In this document: positions 26,140-35,671 of the stretch, piece after piece | Layout of the letters: each line of letters opens with the position of its first letter | Position numbering within the stretch: position 1 is the stretch's first letter | NCBI GenBank assembly: GCA_001890945.1 | Contig: MLAX01000006.1 | Location: 310,001-374,000, forward strand | Source of the DNA: Alphaproteobacteria bacterium AO1-B | GTDB lineage: Bacteria > Pseudomonadota > Alphaproteobacteria > Rhizobiales > Stappiaceae | Length of the DNA stretch: 64,000 nt | Reading direction: 5' to 3' | Program-made: the position numbers and the translations under genes | Notes under the pieces: model-generated | What the model was told of the DNA's origin: nothing | The model's database searches: none | The model's input: the letters and a program-made list of their open reading frames with translations, nothing else

Positions 26140-26751
26140 ATGTTCACCGGTATTGTGACCGACCTCGGCGAGATTCAGTCCGCGTTGGACATTCCGGCAG
26201 GCAAGCGGACCCGCATCAAGACCGTGTACGACACGGACAGTTTCGATATCGGGGCGTCCATTTCCTGTGACGGCGTCTGTCACACGGTGACAGCCAAGGA
26301 GAACAGTTCAGGCGGCAACTGGTTCGAAGTTGAATCTGCCGCCGAAACCCTGGCATTGACGAATGTCTCCGATTGGAAAGAAGGACAAAAGCTCAATCTG
26401 GAGCGCTCGCTGACCATGGGGGCGGAGCTCGGCGGTCACCTCGTTCTCGGCCACGTTGACGGTGTTGCCGAAATCACCAAGCGCGAAGATCATCCAGACA
26501 GCGTCTATTTCCAGTTTCGTGCACCGCAGGATGTCGCCAAGTTCATCGCCAAAAAAGGATCCGTGGCACTCAACGGTACATCGCTGACCGTCAATGAGGT
26601 CGACGGTCTTTTGTTTTCCGTCTTCCTGATCCCGCACACGCTGGAAGTGACCAACTGGTCAGAGAGCAAGGCCGGGGACCTCGTTAATCTGGAAGTGGAT
26701 ATGATGGCGCGCTATGCGGCACGTCTTGCGGAATTCACCAAGACCGGGTAG
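26140..26751 (+). CDS. ribE: Riboflavin synthase, alpha subunit
   Basis: This enzyme dismutates two 6,7-dimethyl-8-ribityllumazines to riboflavin. The 203-residue protein shows the two-fold repeated lumazine-binding domain: MFTGIVTDLGEIQS at the start, and GGHLVLGHVDGVAEI beginning the second repeat. ATG at 26140 lies immediately after the ribD stop; upstream in-frame codons overlap ribD and are not conserved. The next gene, ribH, makes its substrate. Confidence 0.96.
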   Translation: MFTGIVTDLGEIQSALDIPAGKRTRIKTVYDTDSFDIGASISCDGVCHTVTAKENSSGGNWFEVESAAETLALTNVSDWKEGQKLNLERSLTMGAELGGHLVLGHVDGVAEITKREDHPDSVYFQFRAPQDVAKFIAKKGSVALNGTSLTVNEVDGLLFSVFLIPHTLEVTNWSESKAGDLVNLEVDMMARYAARLAEFTKTG

Positions 26752-26919
26752 GGGACGGTCCCAACACTTTCAAGCAGATCAGAAGCCTGGACCCGAGCAC
26801 ATCGGATCGGCGGAACCAGACAGCAGCTATGCCGTCCGGTCTTAACGGTCTTGCAGGAATGACACTGGACAAACCGGGGCAGACGTGGTTCCTGTCGCGG
26901 CCTTACAAAGGATCAAGCT

Positions 26920-27369
26920 ATGAGCGCTGCACCGAAACTCTTGATCATTGAAGCCCGCTTCTATGACGATCTTGCCGATTCCCTCGCCGAAGGCGCTATC
27001 GCAACGCTAGAAGCTGCAGGTGCGACTTATGAGCGTGTGGCCGTTCCTGGTGTTCTGGAGATTCCGGCAGCGTTGTCGATGGCCATGACGGCCATGGAGA
27101 ACGAGGGCGCGCTCTATGATGGTTTTGTCCTGCTTGGTGTCGTGATCCGCGGAGAGACCACGCATTACGACATCGTGGCAAATGAATCCAACCGCGTGAT
27201 CATGGATTTGATCGTCGATGCGGATCTTGCTGTCGGAAATGGTATTCTGACAGTCGAAAACAACGAACAAGCGTGGGCCCGCGCAAAGGTTGGCGACAAG
27301 AACAAGGGCGGAGCAGCAGCTCAGGCAGCTCTTGACATGATCGCCCTGCGCGAGCGCTTCGGAGTATAA
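26920..27369 (+). CDS. ribH: 6,7-dimethyl-8-ribityllumazine synthase
   Basis: RibH condenses the ribityl pyrimidine with 3,4-dihydroxybutanone phosphate. The 149-residue protein has EARFYDDLADSLAEGA near the N-terminus, the VPGVLEIPAAL segment, and the catalytic histidine in GVVIRGETTHYDIV (His82). It is separated from ribE by 168 bases that contain nothing I recognise. nusB follows after 5 bases. Confidence 0.96.
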   Translation: MSAAPKLLIIEARFYDDLADSLAEGAIATLEAAGATYERVAVPGVLEIPAALSMAMTAMENEGALYDGFVLLGVVIRGETTHYDIVANESNRVIMDLIVDADLAVGNGILTVENNEQAWARAKVGDKNKGGAAAQAALDMIALRERFGV

Positions 27370-27374
27370 GAAAA

Positions 27375-27908
27375 ATGACCGGAAAGGCCGACCCGGACAA
27401 ACCGGCACGACAAAAAAACGAAAACGCAACCCGCCCCGCCAACAAGCGTGGCGTTGCCCGTCTGGCAGCCGTTCAGGCTCTCTATCAAATGGATATTGGC
27501 GGCGCACCGCTGACCAATGTTGTCAGTGAATACACGGCGTTTCGTTTGGGCAAGGAAATCGACGGCGAACAGTATCGCGACGCCGACGAGCAATGGTTCA
27601 AGCACATCCTGGCGGGCGTTGTTGCGGACCAGAAGTTCCTGGATCCCTACATCCATACTGCCTTGAAGGAAGACTGGCCGCTCAAGCGTATCGACAGCCT
27701 GCTTCGGGCCATCTTGCGCGCTGGCGGCTATGAGCTTTTGCGGCGCCGGGATGTGCCCGCTAAAGTGATCATCTCCGAATATATCGATGTTGCAAAAGCA
27801 TTCTTCGAGGATGATGAACCGGGACTGGTCAACGGCGTATTGGACCGGTTGGCCCACGAGCTGCGCAGCCCGGAGTTCGACGTCAAGGACGCGGACGGAC
27901 AGGCCTGA
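27375..27908 (+). CDS. nusB: Transcription antitermination factor NusB
   Basis: NusB binds boxA RNA with NusE (S10) to promote antitermination in rRNA operons. The all-helical domain fills about residues 25-165, with RLAAVQALYQMD near 32-43 and VIISEYIDVAKAF near 131-143. The N-terminal 20 residues are charged and probably disordered. Its 177 residues are within the usual range. It starts 5 bases after ribH and ends 2 bases before thiL. Confidence 0.96.
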   Translation: MTGKADPDKPARQKNENATRPANKRGVARLAAVQALYQMDIGGAPLTNVVSEYTAFRLGKEIDGEQYRDADEQWFKHILAGVVADQKFLDPYIHTALKEDWPLKRIDSLLRAILRAGGYELLRRRDVPAKVIISEYIDVAKAFFEDDEPGLVNGVLDRLAHELRSPEFDVKDADGQA

Positions 27909-27910
27909 AC

Positions 27911-28909
27911 ATGGCCGCCGACCGGCCCGGAGAGTTTGAGCTGATCAAGCGGTTCTTTGCGCCCTTGGCCAAAGACCCCGGCAGTCTTGGCTTGACGGAC
28001 GATGCTGCGGTTCTCAAGCCCCGGCCGGGATTCGATCTCGTTCTGACAAAAGACGTTCTGGCGGCTGATGTTCACTTCTTTGCCGAAGACGCCCCGGAGG
28101 CCATTGCAGCCAAGTCTTTGCGAGTCAATCTTTCCGATCTGGCAGCAAAGGGAGCCACGCCGCGCGGTTATCTTCTCGGCATAGCGCTGCACAAAGGCTG
28201 GACGGCGGAGTGGCTCGAGCGCTTCTGCAAGGGACTGGCTGCCGATCAGGCCGCTTACGATATTCAACTCCTTGGCGGTGATACCATAGGATCTTCCAAT
28301 GGCTTGCAGGTATCTATTACCGCAATAGGTGAAGTCCCAAGCGGACGAGCCATCCGCCGATGCGGTGCCAAAGCCGGTGACATCTTGTTTGCAACGGGCA
28401 CGATCGGAGATGCCGCTGCGGGATTGAAGGCACGGCTCGACAGAGGTTTTGCAGCCACAACCACTCTCGCAGCAAGTGACGAGGCGCACATCCTCGATCG
28501 CTATCTGCTGCCGCGGCCGCGCACCCGTTTGGCGCCGTTGATTGTCAAATACGCCACCGCGTCCATGGACATTTCTGACGGTCTCTTGTCGGACGCCGGC
28601 CATATGGCTTCTGCAAGCTCTTCGGCGATCCAGATCAATCTGGAAACTGTGCCGTTGTCACCTGCGCTGACACATCTGAAGAGCGCGGCTCCGGACGTCT
28701 TTTTCGCGTGTCTCAATGGCGGCGACGACTACGAAATTCTGGTGTCGGTTCCTGAGGCCGTTTCGCAGGCCTTTTCGGCGGAAGCTTCCGAACTCGGGTG
28801 CCCAGTGACTGCCGTCGGCAAGGTCGTGGAGGGCGAGGGGACGGTAAACCTGCTCGACTACGGTGCTCCCGTATCTGCTGATCTTCAGAACGGTTTCAGG
28901 CACTTCTAA
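27911..28909 (+). CDS. thiL: Thiamine-monophosphate kinase
   Basis: ThiL phosphorylates thiamine monophosphate to the active cofactor thiamine diphosphate. The PurM-like fold shows LTDDAAVLKPRPG near residue 31, DVLAADVHFFAEDAP near 52 with the metal-binding aspartates, and ASMDISDGLLSDAGHMA near 215. Its 332 residues are normal. The gene is tightly spaced after nusB in the ribH-nusB-thiL block that is conserved across alphaproteobacteria. Confidence 0.95.
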   Translation: MAADRPGEFELIKRFFAPLAKDPGSLGLTDDAAVLKPRPGFDLVLTKDVLAADVHFFAEDAPEAIAAKSLRVNLSDLAAKGATPRGYLLGIALHKGWTAEWLERFCKGLAADQAAYDIQLLGGDTIGSSNGLQVSITAIGEVPSGRAIRRCGAKAGDILFATGTIGDAAAGLKARLDRGFAATTTLAASDEAHILDRYLLPRPRTRLAPLIVKYATASMDISDGLLSDAGHMASASSSAIQINLETVPLSPALTHLKSAAPDVFFACLNGGDDYEILVSVPEAVSQAFSAEASELGCPVTAVGKVVEGEGTVNLLDYGAPVSADLQNGFRHF

Positions 28910-29044
28910 GAGGGCCTGCTTCAACTTGATCGAAAAAGGAGCCGCGGTGCTTTGCGAGCTCCCGCAAGCGTGATAGGCAAGGTGTCTTTCCCGCGCCAAA
29001 GGCGAATACGCCCTGAGGCCTTGTCCCGTTTGAGACCCTGATTA

Positions 29045-30268
29045 ATGACTGCTGTTGCGCAAGACGCCTTTGTCGACGACCGTTTGGCCAAAAGAAATGC
29101 TGTTCTTCTTGCTCTGGCCCAGGCGCTTGGAGGGGCATCCGCTTCCATCGTTATCACGACGGGGTCGTTGGTCGGGTACATGATGCTCGACGAAGACAAG
29201 GCGCTGGCGACTGTACCTGTATCCGCCATGGTTCTCGGAACCGCATTCGGCACGATCCCCGCCGGGATCATCATGCGGCGCTTCGGCCGCCGGGCCGGAT
29301 TCATGGGTTCTGCGTTGGTGGGTGTTGCCTCTGGTCTGCTTGCCGCCTACGCGGTGCTGCTGAACCACTTTCTGCTCTTTTCCTTTGCGTGCGGTTTGGG
29401 TGGTTTCGCAGGAGCCTTTGTCCAGCAATACAGATTTGCCGCCGCCGACACGGCGAGCGATGCATTCAAGCCCAAGGCGATCTCGTGGGTCTTGGCCGGT
29501 GGGGTGCTTGCCGGTGTTGTCGGACCGCAAACCGTCATTGCCACCAAGGACATGTTTGCGCCGATCCTCTTTGCCGGAACCTATGTTGCACAGGCTGGCC
29601 TCGCCTTGATCGCAATGTTTTTGCTGGCCTTTATCAAGATCCCTAAGCCGCCGCGTCAAAGTCACAAGCAGGCCGGTGGACGGCCTCTTGCGCAAATCAT
29701 GAAACAGCCACGCTTCATCGTGGCGGCTGCATGTGGCATTTGCTCCTACGCTTTGATGAGCCTTGTGATGACCGCAACACCGCTTGCCATGATCGGCTGC
29801 GGACTGAGCGAAACGGACGCTGCGCTTGGAATCCAATGGCATGTTCTGGCCATGTTCGGCCCAAGCTTCTTTACCGGCAGCTTGATTGCGAGGTTTGGCA
29901 AGGAGCGCATCGTCTCGATCGGTCTGGCGCTTTTGGCCGGCTGTGCCGTCGTCGCCCTCATGGGGCTGGAGCTTGCCCATTTCTGGACGGCTTTGATCCT
30001 TCTTGGCCTTGGCTGGAATTTCGGCTTTATCGGTGCAACGGCCATGCTGACCGATACGTACCGTCCGGAAGAGCGCAATCTCGTTCAGGCGGTCAATGAT
30101 TTCCTCGTCTTTGGATTCGTTGCGGCAGCGTCCTTCTCGTCCGGCGCGCTCCTCAACGCGTTCGGCTGGGCGACGGTGAACATCCTTGTGTTCCCGTTCG
30201 TTGTGTTGTGCATCGGTTTGTTGATCTGGCTCGCATTGGCAGAAAGAAAAGCCGTTACAACCGCTTAA
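29045..30268 (+). CDS. Major facilitator superfamily transporter
   Basis: This is a 407-residue permease with about twelve membrane segments. The loop between segments 2 and 3 carries the MFS motif-A-like IIMRRFGRRAGFMGS. The central cytoplasmic loop (about 198-220) is basic (KIPKPPRQSHKQAGGRP). The substrate cannot be read from the sequence; the nearest named relatives I recall are uncharacterised YfcJ/YhhS-like carriers. It is 135 bases downstream of thiL on the same strand and its relation to that operon is unclear. Confidence 0.88.
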   Translation: MTAVAQDAFVDDRLAKRNAVLLALAQALGGASASIVITTGSLVGYMMLDEDKALATVPVSAMVLGTAFGTIPAGIIMRRFGRRAGFMGSALVGVASGLLAAYAVLLNHFLLFSFACGLGGFAGAFVQQYRFAAADTASDAFKPKAISWVLAGGVLAGVVGPQTVIATKDMFAPILFAGTYVAQAGLALIAMFLLAFIKIPKPPRQSHKQAGGRPLAQIMKQPRFIVAAACGICSYALMSLVMTATPLAMIGCGLSETDAALGIQWHVLAMFGPSFFTGSLIARFGKERIVSIGLALLAGCAVVALMGLELAHFWTALILLGLGWNFGFIGATAMLTDTYRPEERNLVQAVNDFLVFGFVAAASFSSGALLNAFGWATVNILVFPFVVLCIGLLIWLALAERKAVTTA

Positions 30269-30364
30269 AGTCTCTGCGCAAATTCACTTCGCCGTTGCAG
30301 CATAATTGCTGCGCTGCGCAAGTTAATGACGCAACGGCACATAGAAATAATACAATCGAAGTGC

Positions 30365-30394
30365 TTGACGCCCCGCGCTGCTTTGCTGCTATCG
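30365..30394 (+). promoter_or_regulatory. Putative promoter of hppA
   Basis: TTGACG (30365-30370) and CTATCG (30389-30394) with an 18-base spacer, about 92 bases before the hppA ATG. The pair resembles the alphaproteobacterial housekeeping consensus, with a -10 that is only partly matched. Confidence 0.4.
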
Positions 30395-30485
30395 TGCAGT
30401 TGCTTCACGCTGGGGAATTCAGGTGTGAGGCGATTTGGCGGGTAAAACTACAACAACACCGCCCGCCACAGCCTTGGGAGGAAGC

Positions 30486-32624
30486 ATGATCGAGCTTGTC
30501 GTCATCATTATTTGTGGCCTCTTGTCCATCGCGTACGGCGCATGGGCAATTCAGTCCGTTATGGCAGCGGACGCGGGGAACGCCCGCATGCAGGAGATTG
30601 CTGGAGCGATCCAGGAGGGGGCCAGCGCATATCTCAACCGTCAATACACAACGATTGCCATTGTCGGTGCTGTTGTTTTTGTTCTTGCATGGATCCTGCT
30701 TTCCGGACCTGCTGCAATCGGTTTCCTCATCGGGGCCGTGTTATCCGGGGCCGCTGGATACATCGGTATGATGGTGTCTGTCCGGGCCAATGTGCGCACC
30801 GCCCAGGCCGCAAGCCAAAGCCTGGGTGCGGGACTGGAAGTTGCTTTCAAGGCCGGTGCTGTCACCGGCCTTTTGGTTGCCGGCCTCGCGCTTCTGGGCG
30901 TCGCCGTCTACTACATGATCCTCACCGGTCCGATGGGCTACGCGGCCAGTGACCGTGTGGTGATCGATGCGCTGGTGGCGCTCGGTTTCGGCGCATCTCT
31001 GATTTCCATCTTCGCCCGTCTTGGCGGCGGCATCTTCACCAAGGGTGCGGATGTCGGCGGTGACCTTGTCGGCAAGGTGGAAGCGGGTATTCCGGAGGAC
31101 GATCCGCGCAACCCGGCGACCATTGCGGACAACGTCGGCGACAACGTGGGCGACTGTGCCGGTATGGCGGCCGACTTGTTCGAAACCTATGCTGTGACCG
31201 TGGTTGCAACGATGGTTCTAGCGTCGATTTTCTTCACTGGTGCTCAGGCAACCGAGTTGATGCTATTGCCGCTTCTGATCGGAGCCAGCTGCGTGGTCAC
31301 GTCCATTATGGGAACGTTCTTCGTCAAACTCGGCGAAAACAACTCCATCATGGGCGCGCTCTACAAAGGCTTTATCGCCACCGCCGTCTTGTCTGCGGTT
31401 GCCTTGGCCATCATCGTCTTTGGCTGGTTGGGTGCAGGCACAGAATACACCACATCAGGGGGCACAACGTTCACCGGATTTGATCTCTTCATCTGCGGTG
31501 TTATCGGTTTGATCGTGACCGGCCTCATCATCTGGGTGACGGAGTACTATACCGGCACCGAGTATCGCCCGGTAAGGTCTATTGCCCAGGCGTCTGTAAC
31601 CGGTCACGGAACAAACGTTATCCAGGGTCTTGCGGTCTCTCTGGAGGCAACAGCGCTTCCGGCAATCATCATCATCGTTGGCATTCTGTCGACGTATGCC
31701 TTTGCCGGGCTCTTCGGCATCGCAATTGCGGTGACGACGATGCTTGCGCTTGCGGGGATGGTCGTCGCGCTCGACGCATTCGGCCCGGTGACCGACAATG
31801 CCGGCGGTATTGCTGAAATGGCGGATTTGCCGGCAGAAGTCCGGACCACAACAGATGCGCTCGATGCGGTCGGTAACACCACGAAAGCGGTGACCAAGGG
31901 CTATGCAATCGGGTCTGCCGGTCTTGGTGCCCTGGTACTGTTTGCTGCCTACACGGAGGATCTGAAGTTCTTCAGCGCCAATGCGCAGGAAGGGTCGATC
32001 TTCTACGGCATCTCCGTGGAAACCTTGTTCTCCTTGTCCAACCCGTATGTCGTTGCCGGTCTGTTGTTTGGCGGATTGCTGCCGTATCTGTTCGGCGGCA
32101 TTTCGATGACGGCAGTGGGCCGGGCCGCAGGGGCCGTGGTGGAGGAAGTCCGCCGCCAGTTCAAGGAAAAGCCGGGCATCATGGAAGGCACGGAGCGGCC
32201 GGACTATGGCCGGGCGGTTGACATGCTGACAAAGGCGGCGATCAAGGAAATGATCATCCCGTCGCTTCTGCCGGTTCTCTCGCCAATTGTCGTGTTCTTT
32301 GTGGTGCGCGCGGTGGCAACACCTGCGGATGCTTTTGCGGCGCTCGGCGCGATGCTGCTTGGTGTGATCGTCACCGGTCTCTTCGTGGCGATTTCCATGA
32401 CCGCCGGGGGCGGGGCATGGGACAACGCCAAGAAGTCCTTTGAGGACGGTTTCACCGATAAAGACGGTGTGACGCACCAGAAGGGCGGCGAAGCGCACAA
32501 GGCGTCTGTCACCGGTGATACCGTAGGGGATCCCTACAAGGATACTGCAGGTCCCGCGGTGAACCCGATGATCAAGATCACCAACATCGTGGCGCTCTTG
32601 CTGCTCGCGGTTCTTGCGCACTGA
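30486..32624 (+). CDS. hppA: Membrane-bound H+-translocating pyrophosphatase, K+-independent type
   Basis: HppA couples pyrophosphate hydrolysis to proton pumping across the inner membrane. The 712-residue protein has some 15-16 membrane segments. The substrate motif is DVGGDLVGK (189-197), with further acidic clusters DNVGDNVGDCAG (215-226). Lys467 in GNTTKAVTKG marks the K+-independent subclass; K+-dependent enzymes have Ala there. The ATG at 30486 has a near-perfect GGAGGAAGC in front; the longer open frame starting at 30435 is unlikely. Confidence 0.97.
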   Translation: MIELVVIIICGLLSIAYGAWAIQSVMAADAGNARMQEIAGAIQEGASAYLNRQYTTIAIVGAVVFVLAWILLSGPAAIGFLIGAVLSGAAGYIGMMVSVRANVRTAQAASQSLGAGLEVAFKAGAVTGLLVAGLALLGVAVYYMILTGPMGYAASDRVVIDALVALGFGASLISIFARLGGGIFTKGADVGGDLVGKVEAGIPEDDPRNPATIADNVGDNVGDCAGMAADLFETYAVTVVATMVLASIFFTGAQATELMLLPLLIGASCVVTSIMGTFFVKLGENNSIMGALYKGFIATAVLSAVALAIIVFGWLGAGTEYTTSGGTTFTGFDLFICGVIGLIVTGLIIWVTEYYTGTEYRPVRSIAQASVTGHGTNVIQGLAVSLEATALPAIIIIVGILSTYAFAGLFGIAIAVTTMLALAGMVVALDAFGPVTDNAGGIAEMADLPAEVRTTTDALDAVGNTTKAVTKGYAIGSAGLGALVLFAAYTEDLKFFSANAQEGSIFYGISVETLFSLSNPYVVAGLLFGGLLPYLFGGISMTAVGRAAGAVVEEVRRQFKEKPGIMEGTERPDYGRAVDMLTKAAIKEMIIPSLLPVLSPIVVFFVVRAVATPADAFAALGAMLLGVIVTGLFVAISMTAGGGAWDNAKKSFEDGFTDKDGVTHQKGGEAHKASVTGDTVGDPYKDTAGPAVNPMIKITNIVALLLLAVLAH

Positions 32625-32647
32625 TCGGCGTGATCACCAACAAACAG

Positions 32648-32679
32648 AAAAGCCCCGGTCGAGTGACCGGGGCTTTTTT
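32648..32679. terminator. Bidirectional terminator between hppA and bamE
   Basis: AAAGCCCCGGTC pairs with GACCGGGGCTTT around GAGT, flanked by a T run on the right and an A run on the left. It can end both the rightward hppA and the leftward bamE transcripts. Confidence 0.93.
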
Positions 32680-32701
32680 CTTTATCCAAAAAGCGTGCGG
32701 C

Positions 32702-33139
32702 TTATAGACCCAGGCCCGGGTTTGCCGCGCCCTTGAGGATCTGGCTGAGGAAGCCATAGTCAGCGCCGCCGGTGCGGGTTGTCCGGGTCACAATGTCGAC
32801 GATCTTGCCGTCTTCAAGGGTGTAGTTACCCATGTCCTTCACAAATCCATCTTCATCAAAGTAAACGGCAACAACCCGTTGTTCGACGATGTCGGGCGCC
32901 AGGAAGGCTGTCGTCGCGGTTTTTTGCGAGATGTAGTAGTACGCATCGCCGTCAAGACTTGACCTGGTCGACGGCGAACCCAAAACAAGTTCTACCTGTT
33001 CGCGGCTTGAGCCGACTTGAACCTGGCTCATCATACTGGACGTGATGACGTGGCCGTGCGTGTAGGTAGATGTGAAACAGCCACCAAGGGGCAGAGTTGC
33101 CATCAGGGGAAGTAACAGGGCGCAAGCCTTGAAGTTCAT
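32702..33139 (-). CDS. bamE: Outer membrane assembly lipoprotein BamE (SmpA/OmlA)
   Basis: BamE is a lipoprotein of the beta-barrel assembly machine. The 145-residue protein has a lipoprotein signal ending LPLGGC (Cys at about residue 21). The SmpA/OmlA domain has QVQVGSSREQVELVLGSPS and a C-terminal strand region. The gene is divergent from the cytochrome chaperone gene, a pairing that is standard in Hyphomicrobiales. Confidence 0.9.
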   Translation of the reverse strand: MNFKACALLLPLMATLPLGGCFTSTYTHGHVITSSMMSQVQVGSSREQVELVLGSPSTRSSLDGDAYYYISQKTATTAFLAPDIVEQRVVAVYFDEDGFVKDMGNYTLEDGKIVDIVTRTTRTGGADYGFLSQILKGAANPGLGL

Positions 33140-33253
33140 CTATGAAGTCCCGTAATGCCAGATCAGTCCGGCTGTATGTCAATTTCGTTGCTTGGCAAAG
33201 TCACTATCGTGGGATAGGGCACAAGGCAACACCTGAATTCTAAGGAGACCGCC

Positions 33254-33799
33254 ATGATCCTCGGCTTGTTCCGCCGCAGATCTCGTGACGCCGAACACAA
33301 AACCTACTGTGAAATCGTGGCTCAAGCACGGCAGCCCGTTTTTTACACGGATTTTCTTGTCCCCGACACAATAGATGGGCGTTTCGACCTCATCGTATTG
33401 CACGCTGTCCTTTATTTTAAGCGCATGCAGGGTGAAGGCAAGAAGGTCGCCGAGTTCACGCAGGATGTCTTTGATCTCTTCTTTCAGGACATGGATGCGT
33501 CCTTGCGCGAAATGGGCGTAAGCGATACACGCGTTCCCAAGAAAGTCCGGAAGATGGGCGAGGCGTTTTTTGGCCGCGCGGATGCTTACATGGCAGCCGT
33601 TGAAGCAGGAAACGCTGAGGACCTCGCGCAGGCCCTTGGCCGCAATATCTACACGGACAAAGAAGAGCCGATTGCTCAGGAACGTCTTGCCCGCTATGTC
33701 ATCGCTGCCGCTGCAGAGCTGACGGGGCAAGATACGCAGGACCTTTTGAACGGTAACATCAGCTGGCCGGACCCTGCACCGTTCCTGTCGGAAAAATGA
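33254..33799 (+). CDS. Ubiquinol-cytochrome c chaperone family protein (CBP3-like)
   Basis: This 181-residue protein of the Ubiq_cyt_C_chap family is related to mitochondrial Cbp3, which assists cytochrome b and bc1 complex assembly. Visible family segments are YCEIVAQARQPVFYTDF, RFDLIVLHAVLYFKRM and DVFDLFFQDMDASLREMGVSD. It has no signal peptide. It is divergent from bamE and 24 bases ahead of the DUF177 gene. The role in bacteria is inferred from the family. Confidence 0.9.
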   Translation: MILGLFRRRSRDAEHKTYCEIVAQARQPVFYTDFLVPDTIDGRFDLIVLHAVLYFKRMQGEGKKVAEFTQDVFDLFFQDMDASLREMGVSDTRVPKKVRKMGEAFFGRADAYMAAVEAGNAEDLAQALGRNIYTDKEEPIAQERLARYVIAAAAELTGQDTQDLLNGNISWPDPAPFLSEK

Positions 33800-33823
33800 A
33801 CAAAAAGACGAGCCTCAAAAGAC

Positions 33824-34402
33824 ATGGCCAATGAAACCTTTCCTTACAGCCACAAGGTGAACGCGGCGCGAGTCGTGGACAAGGATGAGAAAATGACTGT
33901 GACGGCAAACGCGGGGGACAGGGCTGCGATTGCGAAAGCCTATGACCTCGATGGCGTGAAAAGCCTTGTCGCAGATCTTGTTCTAAAGCCGTACCGGAAA
34001 GCCGGACTGCGGGTTGCGGGACACATCACGGCTGAACTGGAGCAGACCTGCGTTGTTTCTTTGGAGCCGTTCGTCCAGGAACTGAAACTCGACATCGACC
34101 GGACGTTTGAGCCGCATTCCAGCCGACCTCGGAAAATCCGCGATCTCAATGAGGACGGTGAAATCGAGATCGATCTTGAATCGCTTGATCCGCCTGATGT
34201 CATAACCGACGGCGTGCTCGACCTTGGCAACGTTATATGTGAAGAGCTTGCGCTTGCGCTTGATCCGTTTCCGCGTAGACCCGGTGTCGAGTTTGAGGGT
34301 GGCGGCGAGGAAGACGCTGATCCTTCAGAGGCAATTGAGGAAACCGGCAAACCCTCTCCATTTGCTGCACTCAGCGCGTTGAAAGAACCGCCCCAGAAAT
34401 AA
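33824..34402 (+). CDS. DUF177 (YceD) family protein
   Basis: YceD-family proteins are linked to 23S rRNA and ribosome assembly. The 192-residue protein has GHITAELEQTCVVSLEPF, where a conserved cysteine lies, and DLGNVICEELALALDPFPR near residue 138, the family's best-kept segment. It lies between the CBP3-like gene and plsX. In many bacteria rpmF (ribosomal L32) stands between yceD and plsX; it is absent here, as is usual for alphaproteobacteria. Confidence 0.88.
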   Translation: MANETFPYSHKVNAARVVDKDEKMTVTANAGDRAAIAKAYDLDGVKSLVADLVLKPYRKAGLRVAGHITAELEQTCVVSLEPFVQELKLDIDRTFEPHSSRPRKIRDLNEDGEIEIDLESLDPPDVITDGVLDLGNVICEELALALDPFPRRPGVEFEGGGEEDADPSEAIEETGKPSPFAALSALKEPPQK

Positions 34403-34606
34403 AGCCGAACGGGATGTGCCTGCGATTACCGGCGTGTAAGCGGGCGCTTTTTCGTGCAAGCTGCCATGCATTGGCAGGAAAACGGTTGTCACCTCAGCCA
34501 AAACCTTTATGTTCGCGCCCGGTTCAAGACCCCTTAGGGACCGGTTCAACATCTGTGACAGCGAGGCAATCTCCGCCTTGCCGGTAAACGTTTAAAGACT
34601 TTCTAA

Positions 34607-35671
34607 ATGGCGAAAACGATTCCGATTTCACTTGATGTCATGGGAGGCGACCACGGAGCCGAGGTCGTGATCCCGGGCGCTGAAATTGCGCTTGTCCGGC
34701 ATCCAGATATCCGGTTCTTGCTGTATGGCAATGAAAACGTCGTCCGTCCGCTTCTCGACAAGTACCCGCGCGTGCGCGATGCCTCCGTTTTTCATCATTG
34801 CGAAGTCTCCATCGCGATGGACACCAAGCCCAGTCAGGCGCTGCGTCAGGGGCGGTGGAAGTCCAGCATGTGGAAGTCCATCGAGGCTGTGAAAACCGGC
34901 GATGCCGCCGTATCCGTTTCCGCTGGCAACACCGGCGCGTTGATGGCCATGTCCAAGTTCTGCTTGCGGACAATGGCCAACATCGAGCGTCCGGCAATCG
35001 CAGCCATTTGGCCAACCTTGCGCGGCGAATCCGTTGTGCTCGACGTTGGCGCGACCATCGGCGCAGATGCTCAGCAGTTGATTGATTTTGCCATCTTGGG
35101 TGGAGCCATGGCGCGAGCGCTGTTCGGCATTCAAAAACCCACCGTTGGCCTCCTGAACATCGGCGTCGAAGAGGTGAAGGGACTGGAAGAGGTGCGCACG
35201 GCGGGACGCCTGCTCCGGGAAACGCCGCTACGCTCCTTGCAATACTCCGGCTTTGTCGAAGGCAATGACCTGGGCGCCGGCACGGTCGACGTGGTCGTCA
35301 CCGAAGGTTTTGCCGGAAATATCGCGCTGAAGACGGCAGAAGGAACAGCCAAACAAATCGGCAGTTACTTGCGCTCTTCCATGAACCGCACTTTCATGTC
35401 GAAACTCGGCTACCTATTTGCTAAAGGCGCTTTTGACCTGCTGCGCGAGAAAATGGACCCGCGCAAGGTCAACGGCGGGGTGTTCCTTGGCCTCAACGGC
35501 ATTGTCATCAAAAGCCACGGCGGAACGGATGCGGAAGGGTTCGCATCGGCCATCGATCTGGCTTACGACATGGTGAAAAACGAACTGACGCACAAGATCG
35601 CGCAAGATCTTGTGCATTACCATCGCGGGCGCTTCGCTGAAGCGGCGCCGACATCGGAAGGTGATTTGTGA
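34607..35671 (+). CDS. plsX: Phosphate acyltransferase PlsX
   Basis: PlsX converts acyl-ACP to acyl-phosphate for phospholipid synthesis. The 354-residue protein begins with SLDVMGGDHGAEVVIPGAE and has SAGNTGALMAMSKF near 107 and VTEGFAGNIALKTAEG near 230. The fabH start overlaps its stop by four bases (GTGA). The 204 bases before it contain no gene or clear promoter. Confidence 0.97.
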   Translation: MAKTIPISLDVMGGDHGAEVVIPGAEIALVRHPDIRFLLYGNENVVRPLLDKYPRVRDASVFHHCEVSIAMDTKPSQALRQGRWKSSMWKSIEAVKTGDAAVSVSAGNTGALMAMSKFCLRTMANIERPAIAAIWPTLRGESVVLDVGATIGADAQQLIDFAILGGAMARALFGIQKPTVGLLNIGVEEVKGLEEVRTAGRLLRETPLRSLQYSGFVEGNDLGAGTVDVVVTEGFAGNIALKTAEGTAKQIGSYLRSSMNRTFMSKLGYLFAKGAFDLLREKMDPRKVNGGVFLGLNGIVIKSHGGTDAEGFASAIDLAYDMVKNELTHKIAQDLVHYHRGRFAEAAPTSEGDL